The notes beneath the pieces are model-generated. The model did no database searches. It worked only from the letters and a program-made list of their open reading frames with translations, and was not told the origin of the DNA. From Rhododendron vialii (Eukaryota; Streptophyta; Magnoliopsida; Ericales; Ericaceae), in contig NC_080558.1 of assembly GCF_030253575.1 (NCBI RefSeq), forward strand, positions 9,930,001-9,994,000: a stretch of DNA of 64,000 nt, read 5' to 3'. Within the stretch, counting starts at the first letter, position 1. Every line of letters starts with the position of its first letter. The translations under genes were made by a program, and so were the position numbers. Shown one piece after another: positions 45,664 through 54,810 of the stretch.

Positions 45664-45967
45664 GTAGACAAGCCTAATGGAAAGGTGCCAGATTTCTGTG
45701 ATATATACAAGGCATCACATGCATTGAAAGATGGTGGATGGATCAATCCTCAATGCGAGGAGCTATATGTATGCATCTAACATTTGCCAACTTATGTTCT
45801 TCATTTTGTTTTTTCTTTTTCAATTAGTCTATTCCTTATATTTTCGTTGTTTCTTTTCTTGTTTTTTAACAAAAGGAGAGGATGGTGGCCATGCGAGACG
45901 AGGCATCTCAATCAAGATGTCCAAGTACGGCAAAATAAATTTCAAGGAGTGTTCTTGGGGAAACAAG
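45664..45967 (+). pseudogene. Plant transposase-like (CACTA/En-Spm associated) exon remnants
   Basis: Two adjacent pieces: 45669-45768 reads VPDFCDIYKASHALKDGGWI and then NPQCEELY, and after a GT...AG interval (45769-45875) comes ERMVAMRDEASQSRCPS, followed by a stop codon. The wording recalls the conserved C-terminal region of the plant transposase proteins carried by En/Spm elements (a stretch of the type K-x-DG-x-W-x(n)-A-x-E, then EM/ML-x(n)-EA). No element ends are visible. Assignment rests on memory of the family. Confidence 0.4.
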
Positions 45968-47682
45968 GTATTACTGGTAGCAAAAATTGAAATAAGTACC
46001 TTTTTACAAGCAGAATTAAAGATATGCTAATATAGTATTTAAGATATATTGTTGGGCTGGGCTTTTACGCATGCACTTTTTCAGATGAATGATATTTGGC
46101 CCCACAGAAATCGATACTCTTTCTATTTCCTGTTACTAATCCCCCTCAATATTCTAACCCCCACATAATTGCTCCAAAAATGGAAGAGAAATAGCCAGAA
46201 GAACATGGGGCCTCAGTGCTGTACGTGGACCCCACCAAAACTATAAAGCAAGACCCAGCAATCGTCTGGAAACTGAATGGGCTCTTGGTAGCTAGTGGAA
46301 AAACCTCCTTTGCCTCAGAGTTTCTGTATTTTGACTCCCTCTAACATTAGGAACTCTGTTTACGTCATATAGCTTTTCAAATCAGCATTATTCACAGAGG
46401 GAAAATGTCAGTTGATACTTGATAGTACGCGCATTTGTGGCAGTCTGTGCTTTTCTCTTGCTTTCAATTCATGAGGACCAAGTGGTTCTCATAGGATGTC
46501 TGTTTCATGTGATTGTGTATGATACTTAAACAGAGAGAACACTCTGCTTGATAATCTGACCTTATAGTTCTATTAGATCTTTCCATCATCAAGTTTGAGT
46601 TAAGATTCGGAACAAATTTTCCATACAATTTGGCATCTATTGATTCTCTTGGTGACTGTTCTGCTTACAGCAGTTTTCCGACTTAATTCCATGTTGTGAA
46701 TCACTAAGAATTTCGAGTTATTGCTTTGTCAGGTTGCAACAGGTGGTGGTTTTCACTTACTATGTTCTGATCCTACTATGGTATGTTAAAATTACTAAAA
46801 TCTATCTGCAAATTCTGAACCTTCGCGACCTTTGTTTGCTTTGCTTTCCTTCTTCTCGTTAAGGTATACAAGATTTTATAGTACATAGATCAATACTGTC
46901 AAGAAAACCAGCTCCCACCTCTTCCAGTCATTTTATGCGGGTAAGATCTAAGCCACCTTAGAACTAAGATAAAATAATAATGCTCTCCTCTCTCTTTCTC
47001 AAATGAGGAAATAATGTTTTATCTGACTCATCTGTCTTTGTAAAACTTTTTGCAGGGATTGGAATGGAAGTAAAAAGGGGAATGTATATAAGTTTCTGCA
47101 ATCAAAAGGTTTCATCTCAGCCTATGATATTGCTCATCCATGCACCAATGGCAGCGAAGATTTCTCTAAGGTGGTTTGGTGTTCGTGTTGTGCTTTAATA
47201 GACATATTGTAAGAAGTATGCTAAAGATATAGATTGTTTTGCAGTAGATTAGCCATTGTAACCACAGAAGCAATATGTACGGTGTAGATTTTATTTTGCT
47301 TCGCAATCCCAGCAAACATCTGAAGCCACTAAAAGAAAGCTTGATGGAAGCAGTTCTTAGGAACATCAATGTATGCACACTAATTTTATTGACTAGTTCT
47401 ACTGTTGGCACCAGTTTATGTTTTTGATAGAGAATTGCTCAATTTTTTTCGTAGAACCTGTCACTAAAATTGTCACTAGAGGCCATCGGCCCATTACACC
47501 TTCTTGAAGCTGATGGCAGTCACATAAACTATTCTTAGTTCTTGCAAGTTCTAGCTCAGGTATTTCCCTGTTCATGTTTGAGAATATTTTAAAATTTTTT
47601 TTTGTCCGAGTTGTTAGTTGTTTGTCGTATGCTTTTGATTTATAATTGTTTTATGGTTTTTTTAATGGTCAGCTGGGAACCA

Positions 47683-47815
47683 GGGATCTGTTGAATTTCA
47701 AGTATTCCGTTTTACCAATAAGATACGACGACTTTCCTTACATCTAGAATTGCACAAAAAAGGACTATTTATCTCAAAGAGGTCTATGAAAAAATCCAAA
47801 ATCGTTGTAGACAGA
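47683..47815 (+). pseudogene. rps15: Plastid rps15 fragment (nuclear plastid DNA)
   Basis: Translates [16 protein letters not shown] and then LHLELHKKG, which I recognise as chloroplast ribosomal protein S15 (family: [20 protein letters not shown]). Frame breaks follow soon after. The start and end of the gene are missing. It lies inside the decayed EEP gene. Confidence 0.75.
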
Positions 47816-47903
47816 GCCAATCATTAGTTCCCACCCATGAGTCGAATGGTATCTGGTACAGAAATCAGAAAATCGAAGAAAGGATCGACGTAGCAGTTAA
47901 ACT

Positions 47904-47929
47904 GGGGGGGGGGGGGGGGGGGGGGGGGG
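47904..47929 (+). repeat. G26 homopolymer
   Basis: 26 consecutive G within the plastid-derived insert. It could form a G-quadruplex, or could be a length error in the assembly. Confidence 0.85.
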
Positions 47930-47944
47930 ATGATTTAGTAGTGG

Positions 47945-48320
47945 TGGGCGGCAATGCATCATCAGGATTGTGCCATAGCCAACAGATATCCATCAGCCGG
48001 CGCTCACCACCAACGCGACGAGCTTACCTCTCAGCAAGGAAGCATCCCCTAAAAGGAGCACCAATGCATCATGGAGGAAGATTACCAAAGGGACATTGCC
48101 GTAGCCAATGGATGAGATCCATCGGTTGACGCTCGCCGCCCATCTCATTGAAATAGATGACGAGCTTACCTCTCAACAAGGAGGCATCCCACAAGAGGAA
48201 CATCAATGCATCATGGAGGAAGATTACCGAAGGGATAGTGCCATAGCCAACAGAGAACCATCAACCGGCACTCACCGCCTAGGCGACAAGCTTCTCCCTC
48301 AACAAACCTATTCCATTAGG
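47945..48320 (+). repeat. Tandem repeat of about 125-142 bases, 2.5 units
   Basis: Units share TGCCATAGCCAACAGA, GACGAGCTTACCTCTCA, AATGCATCATGGAGGAAG and ATTACCAAAGGGA. The second unit begins near 48091 and a partial third near 48238. Parts are open (48108-48350: DELTSQQGG, HQCIMEEDYRRD), and the relaxed frame is typical of repeats in variable plastid genes, but I cannot name one. Confidence 0.6.
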
Positions 48321-48439
48321 AACTGCAGATTTTTTGGTCCATCACATTAAAGATAATACAGGAGACCAATAAAAAAATTCTACTGGCAAGGCTTATTTTT
48401 TTAGTAACTTGAAGTGCCAAAGCGTGCGTACTGTCCCCC

Positions 48440-48715
48440 TCTTAAAAAATAATCGCAAAAATCCAAACATTTATCTATCCAGCCATGAGGTAGATCCGCA
48501 ACTATTCCTTCAATACAAAAATAATTATGCATCATTCGCATACCAGTGGCAACTTTGAATAAATCATATATCAATTCTCTTTCACAAAAAATATAGAAGA
48601 AGAGAGTTTGCGTACCAATATCTGCCATAAAAGGTCCAAGCCATAATAAATGAGAAGCTATACAACTCAATTCTAAGATAATTACTCTGATATAGCTCGC
48701 CCGTTTAGTTATTTG
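48440..48715 (-). pseudogene. ndhH: Plastid ndhH fragment (nuclear plastid DNA)
   Basis: The minus strand translates [47 protein letters not shown] and [18 protein letters not shown], the middle of plastid NADH dehydrogenase-like subunit H. Several substitutions (for example Cys where plastids have Arg) show it is not an expressed plastid gene. It sits opposite in strand to the rps15 piece 0.6 kb to the left. Confidence 0.9.
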
Positions 48716-48809
48716 AAGTTGTATAGGTACCAAAGACATGAAAGAATTATGGGAACAGATAGATACAGATGGGGATGGTGTGATTGATATATCAGACTTT
48801 TCTGTATGT

Positions 48810-50020
48810 CCATCGCCCTTTTGTTATTTCCTACTCTGTTGTTTTTCTTCTTCAACTTATTTCTTGATGCCTTATGGTCCATTTGATTAGCAAGAAAATG
48901 AGAGAATGGGATGGAAAGAGACAAATATATCTACTTCTGATGTGTTTGAATTAGGAAGAGAATGAGAGAGAGTGCAAGAAACTAAACTTTCCTGTACAAC
49001 TTATGCATCTGGATTTTTTTTTCTTTGCATAAAACACCGGAAACTTTAAACCTTCTCGTGGAATTAGTCACCAACAATTTGTATTTCAAACTTTGTCTCT
49101 TTCAATAACTTGCTCCCTTGTCTCATACTAGTGGGTGTTAATTAATTAGATTGGGTCACAATAATGTGATGGTCAACAGAGAATTTTTGGTTTACTTTTT
49201 CAGTATGTTAATTTCTAGTGTGATAAGATGCCCCGTTGATGCCTTAGGTGTTTGAGTTTTGAGTGTCCATGTGTTCAATTCGGAAAAAGTTTATAGCTGC
49301 ACCATGACAAGGAAAATATACATGCACAATCCAGCAAAAAATGGCTAAAAGACTTACTGACCCGGAGGAAGATTGGATGATTCAATTAACTTGCTAAGTA
49401 GCTTGGTAGATTTGGTGGCTCCTATATAGGGTATGATAGTTTTTGCTTATGAAGTGTAGTGTCACTGATTTTGTTTTACTTTCGGTTGTATATGCCAAGG
49501 CCATCTCCTTCGTTTGCTTGTTCTTTTTTTGAGCTATAAAGAAGTGCATGCAGTACTCATCGAAAACAACAAAACCTTCAGAGTTATTTCTTTCTTAATT
49601 GAGTCCATCGAAAAAAAATGCTTTTTTTGTGTTTGTTTCTTAACCTTAGGCAATGACCAATACCCCAGTTGGTCTCCCGAGAGTTTCATTTTTTTCTTAC
49701 CTGATATGTGTTTGTCCATGTCCCATATATATTCTCAGCCCCTATTGCTCAGTGCTCATAGGTTGGAAATTAGAAGTTCAACTTTCTTTTTTGCCCATAA
49801 ATTTAGTTCTTTCTGAGAAGTGCCATTCATGTGTGATCCAGTTAAGGAAATTCTAGCAGAGCTGTTTTCTAGCTGCATTATCCGTGTTATAAGCTAAAAC
49901 CATGTTGTAGATTGCGTGGCTCTAACGTTAGGGTTATTTCTTTCTTAATTGAGTCCATACCCATAAGATGGACTCAATTAGCTTTTTATGCATTAAGAGG
50001 CACAAAATGTTAAGATAATT
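48810..50020. other. Spacer without recognised gene
   Basis: Some of it may be the 3' part of the decayed EEP gene (intron-like T-rich DNA). A segment TTATTTCTTTCTTAATTGAG occurs twice (49583 and 49934). Confidence 0.4.
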
Positions 50021-50024
50021 TTTT

Positions 50025-50255
50025 GTTTTGGCTTGTAATTAGTTAGTATCTACTTAAGAGTGAAATATCCTCAAACTGTTGGTACCATAGAGTTATAGCT
50101 TGTAATTCGTTAGTATCTACGTAAGAGTGGAAAATCCTCAAACTGTTGGTACCATAATTCGTTAGTATCTACGTAAGAGTGGAAAATCCTCAAACTGTTG
50201 GTACCATAGAGTTATAATGGAGAAAATCCTCAAACTGTTCGTACTATTGATTGTA
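50025..50255 (+). repeat. Tandem repeat, about 3.5 units of 50-66 bases
   Basis: Units contain GTTAGTATCTACGTAAGAGT and CCTCAAACTGTTGGTACCAT, with an optional AGAGTTATA joint. The last unit is partial. Confidence 0.8.
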
Positions 50256-51113
50256 GAGGAAAGCCTGGCAAAAATCAAATCAAAGGCTATTTTGACATGT
50301 ATTTATCTTTCTAGAAATCCCACATAGAAAATTCATGTTGAATGGTTTTAGTTTTTAGGTTTCGTGGTATCAAAGACGTGGTGTGTGAATATGTTTTACT
50401 ACCAAACAAGTGTAGGATTAAGTTGTTTATGTGGAAGCCCAAGTAGTTTAATGGTGGTACCAATTAAAAGGCATTGATAGAGAGTGATATCCAAATTCTA
50501 TACTCAATACTCTAAATGCTTAGATTTGCTTAGATGGCTCTCTTCATTCTTATACCCATACTAGGGATGGCAATCTCGACCGAACCAATGGGTACCCGAA
50601 CCGTAACCAATTTTTTTCCCTGAACCATAACCGAAAAAATCCCCGTTGGTGCGGATATGGTGGAGGTTGGAAGATAACCGAACCGTTCCCCGAACTAAAC
50701 CGAAATAGGTTAATTAGAAAAATACCCTTGTATATATATACACACACTTATGGCACTTAGGGTTTCATTTCCATTTTCCACATGTCTCGGCCACTCATCT
50801 CCAGAGCAAACTCCACAGCTCCAGTCTATAGCGGCGACATGCGACTCGATCTGGACTCACTCCTCTCCGATGTCTTCGTGAGAACTCCAGACCAGACTCC
50901 ACAGCACCTAAGGTTTTCAACTTTTCCTTTCATTCGGCCACTCCTCAGTTCTCTCCGGTCTCCAGACCAGACTCCACAACTCGAGAGCAGCAACTACTCC
51001 GTGAGATCTCTCTCTCTCTCAATCTCGATCTCTCTTAGTCTCTCTCTCAATTTGGACTCTCTAATCTCTATTGCACACTCTCATGTCTCTATAACTCTAT
51101 TTTTGCAAGCTAC

Positions 51114-53213
51114 TGTGGGTAGCATGCCCTTTGGAAATTTCTGGTTTTTCCAAAAATGCAAGGGCCCGAAATCAAGGGAACGCTTTTAGCTAGACAACAA
51201 GTGCTCGCAAAATACAGAGTCGCCACCTGGGTTTTGAAGCTCCGACACCTAAGGAACCGTATTTCGAAGCACTTGCTGCGCTAATTTGAAAAAAAGAATT
51301 AAGGAACCAATCCGTCATAACCATATCTGGGTTCGAGAGCCAGGTTACGAGAGGGGAAGGGTTTTAAGGCACCTCTCTCGCCCAATCCAGAGATTGGTCT
51401 CTACTCAAGCATTTTGTGGAAAAAGTTTGCGATTCTTCTTTTATTAATCAATTTTTAGCCAATTAGGGCGGGGGAACAGTTTAATGGGGATTAAAGCTGT
51501 AACATATTTGCAGGATGTGATTAAAGACAAAATAAATGGATGGCATGCTTGAAAGATAAACGAGATAAAATCCAACACCATTATCGGGCATCAAAACAGC
51601 TCGTTGGCATAAATTAGGCACAAGCTGCAGCCACCTTGCATGCATGGCTCTACCAGCATGCAAGTAAACTGTCGCATGACTAACTCACACCATCGCGTGA
51701 TGGTTGTATCCCTCCAAACAGGTTGAGTTTCATCCCCTTCTGGGCTCTGGAAGGACCAGTGCACACCTAGGATTCAAACCAAGCAGATTATATATACTGA
51801 AAGTCAATAATTATTACAAATAGAATGGATAAGAGATAAGAACAAACCCCTAAACAGTGGGGGCATTAAACAATGATCATGGACCAAGCTGCCCATGCAA
51901 GGGCAACTTCTGGAAACAGACCGACCATCGTGCGATGGAGTCACTTCATCGCGCGAGCATCACAACTGGACTTCCAGGAATTGCTTTGCATGCCTGAACT
52001 CTGAGACATGTTCAAGAGTGACCCAGGGGCATTCCAAAGTTAAATTACTAAGAGCTAGGAGTTAAACTACAAATCTTAGCATGCAAGACTAGTGGGTCTG
52101 GTTTTAAACATGCTTCACAATTATCCAAAGCACTATAAAACAGAAAATAACTAGCATCCCATCCCCACGAGGACTGTCACGTGCAGACTCAAAGCGTTGC
52201 GTGATGCAGTGAGTCCATCGCGCGTGGGTTTGCTTGTTACACGGCTCTTGTAACCCTGCTGACTTTAGAACCAGGACTGATATTGATTATCAGCCTTGGC
52301 TCTGCCAGCCCCCCTCAGGGATCAAAACAGTAAACAGTAAAGGAGTTATACCTTTGCTTGTGTGTTACGGTAATGGATCAAACTAGGTGGAGTGGCTTGA
52401 GAGATGAATGTAGGGGAATGACTTGAGTAAGGAAGTAGGAGGAGTGTTTGAAAGTAGTATTCTTTGTTTGGTTTAAGTCTTAGAAAGTTATTTTTGAGAG
52501 TTGAGTGGTAATAAGTGGAAAGAGATAGAAAGAGAGATTTATTGAAAATTGTGCCGAGAGTTAAAAGCTACTCCCAAAGTTGGGAACCAAACGGAGTGAT
52601 TGTTTTTCTTTCTTGATTTTTTTTGTAACCCTTTGCAAGATGAACAATGGGGGGTATTTATAGGACAAGAAAATGTGTGAGGTGGGTGAAGGACTTGGCC
52701 TAGTGACTAGCCAACAAGGCTGGCCAACCCCCCCTTGGTGGAGGAAGTGGCCAACAAGGTGAGGGGAGTGGTTATGAGGGTGGTGCAACCCATGCACCCG
52801 CTAACGCTGTTCAGCCCACGAAAATGGGGTTCCCAAGTCAGTAGCCCCCTGATCATCACAAAATCCAGCTGGAAAAAGGTGAAAACGACAGGAGTTGACC
52901 ATCGCGCGAGGGACTAGGTTCATCACGCGATGGTTTTACCCACCCACGCGACGGTCAACAGTCAAGGTTTGACTTTGACCAACACCTGGCAAGTAGAGCA
53001 TCACGCGATATACTCAATGGGACGCCCGATGGTCAACCCTTGAGGTTAGGGTTTTGACTTAGGTTTTTTTTTTTGGGCTCAAGATGGATTTTGCCTACTC
53101 CAAGCTCAAGCCACTTTTACACTCAATACTGTTTTGACCTGATTCATCATCCGGGAAACAAGAAACCGAAAAAGAAAGTAAATCAATTGGGAAACCAGAT
53201 TGGGGTGTCTACA
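51114..53213. mobile_element. Solo LTR of about 2.1 kb inside the hAT (probably Ty3/gypsy)
   Basis: Starts TGTGGGTAGC and ends GGGGTGTCTACA. The 5-base direct repeat GCTAC flanks it exactly (51109-51113 and 53214-53218). The length and the CAGAGTCGCCACCTGGGTTT segment near 51217 recall the long LTRs of plant gypsy elements of the Tat/Ogre type (lineage from memory). No internal protein region is present. Confidence 0.75.
51670..53040. repeat. Dispersed palindromic CATCGCGYGATGG motifs in the solo LTR
   Basis: Variants of the self-complementary motif CCATCGCGCGATGG recur about ten times: CACCATCGCGTGATGG (51690), ACCATCGTGCGATGG (51925), CATCGCGCGAGCATC (51949), CCATCGCGCGTGGG, ACCATCGCGCGAGGG (52899), CATCACGCGATGG (52921), ACGCGACGG, ATCACGCGATA and others. 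They are spaced irregularly in one LTR. Confidence 0.7.
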
Positions 53214-53248
53214 GCTACATTGATCAATTGAGCCACTGAGCATCTGTG

Positions 53249-53251
<3 letters not shown>

Positions 53252-53285
<34 letters not shown>
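53252..53285 (+). repeat. (CT)n microsatellite
   Basis: Seventeen CT units inside the hAT, just right of the solo LTR. A second, shorter run is at 53398-53428. Confidence 0.9.
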
Positions 53286-53288
<3 letters not shown>

Positions 53289-54265
53289 CTTGTCTCTCAT
53301 CTTTCGGTTTGTTCAGGAAATCGATTGCAGTAGCCCTAGCAGTCCACACTCTGCAGTCGCCACTCTTTGAAGCCCAGTTGTCTCTCATCTCTCGGTTTAT
53401 CTCTCTCTCTCTCTCTCCCTCTCTCTCTTATGTGCTCAAAAATATAATCTACTTCAGATCTATGTGCTTGAATTTGTTACATGTGGGCCAAGTGTTTGAT
53501 TTTGTTCATAGACTAGTGTACCAGTGGATGAGTTGACTGGACTAAAATTTGTTGCATGTGGATGTGTTCATAAATTTGTACCAGTGGATGTGTTCATAAA
53601 TTTGCTTAGCTGTTCAACTTCTGATGAATCAAGATAATTTTTTTTCTCTTGCCAATAGTCATTGTTTGTGCTTCTATAGTAGTAGGAGTTGGATTTCTTC
53701 AGTTTATTTCCACTCACAGTCACAAAGGAGGGTAAGGATATTTCTTATTGCTACTCCATTTAGGAAGCTTTTATAAAAGAATGAATAGTTATTGTTTGTG
53801 CTCCCTTTGTTTGCGTATATTGAGCTCAATTTAGCGGATACCTCTGACTGAGCCACCAATTCGACTTGAGGTGTAACGAAGCTAGATTGAGATCAATGTA
53901 CACAAATGGATACCTCCAGTCTGCGTAACTAGCTTGTGATCTGATTGTAGCTTGAACTATAATTGTAGTTTGAATCATGTCTGAATCTGCTGGTGTTTTT
54001 TTAGAACTAGATTAATTATGTCTGAATCACCTGACGGTTCGAGTGCTCAGTCAACAAATCCGGTTGATGGTTCTGGACCATCACAACCAAGTGGTAGCCC
54101 CGTACCATCATCATCCCTTCTTGATAACCATGCAAGTGACAATCCTACTCATCCAAGTGACAATCCTACTGATGAAGTTGAAGTTGTATCAGAAAAATCT
54201 GATGATGATGATGGTGGAAAAAGGTTAAGGAGTCCTTATTGGGCTCACTATAATAGGGTGAAAAT

Positions 54266-54810
54266 CTTAGTTGCAGAAACCTTCAACTATGCCCATGTTT
54301 CTTCGACGGAAATGCGTTTCCGCGTTCCCGTCGAAGGAAACTCCAAGAAACTCGTCCCAATGATAACGGAAACTCGTTCCTTACCTATACGGGAACTTAC
54401 ACCCAAAAAACGGTTGAGACTTACGATTCAAGCTCCAATTGGTACATTTAAAGTTGTTTTGTTCTTGTTGGTGTGCACATCTGATATTAACCTTCTAGAG
54501 TCATACTAATGCCTTTAACTTTTAAACCTACTTAATATGCACAAGAGCTCTATTGTATAATCATGTGCTACAATAAAAATGTTGAAATATAACTAGAAAC
54601 TTATAATTTTAATAACAATATTTTATGCTTTAGAATAATATTTTTATATTGACATTTAACAATATAAAATTTCAAAATATAATTATAATTTTAATAATTT
54701 TTCCTAACCACTTCCAATGGCGCTCCCACACTTCTATGATCATCCACACCCCCGCTCCCGCTCCCGCTCCCGCTCCCGCTCCCGCTCCCGCTCCTGCTTC
54801 GTGTAACTAA
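54266..54810. mobile_element. Small non-autonomous element inside the hAT transposase exon
   Basis: Exactly flanked by the 9-base direct repeat GGTGAAAAT (54257-54265 and 54811-54819). The ends (c)TTAGTTGCAGAAAC and GCTTCGTGTAACTAA are imperfect inverted repeats. A 9-base duplication suggests the Mutator-like superfamily. The interior has a hairpin (GTTTCTTCGACGG...CCGTCGAAGGAAAC, 54297-54341), AT-rich DNA and a hexanucleotide repeat. Its removal would rejoin the transposase reading. Confidence 0.75.
54750..54794 (+). repeat. (CCGCTC)n hexanucleotide repeat
   Basis: About seven units of CCGCTC near the right end of the nested element. Confidence 0.9.

Larger units (their letters stand above)
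46864..48805 (+). pseudogene. Calcium-binding endonuclease/exonuclease/phosphatase-fold protein (decayed, intron-bearing)
   Basis: Exon-like blocks in order with plant-style GT...AG introns. Block 46864-46940 reads VYKIL-stop-YIDQYCQEN and ends VILCG. Block 47056-47170 continues DWNGSKKGNVYKFLQSKGF. Block 47245-47370 has SHCNHRSNMYGVDFILLRNP. Block 47455-47559 has LSLEAIGPLHLLEADGSHIN. Block 48727-48803 gives [20 protein letters not shown], an EF-hand loop. This order matches the plant family that joins an EEP phosphatase/nuclease domain to EF-hands. Stops stand where the family has Gln (VYKILQ), Trp before ISH and Gly after INYS. The N-terminal part is missing here, and plastid-derived DNA interrupts the EF-hand region. 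It is a retained-intron pseudogene, so not a retrocopy. Confidence 0.7.

Noticed and set aside
48401-48739. A possible functional ndhH gene
   Set aside because: Only a central fragment is present, with many substitutions and no start or end. It lies in nuclear-type context next to a broken EEP gene.
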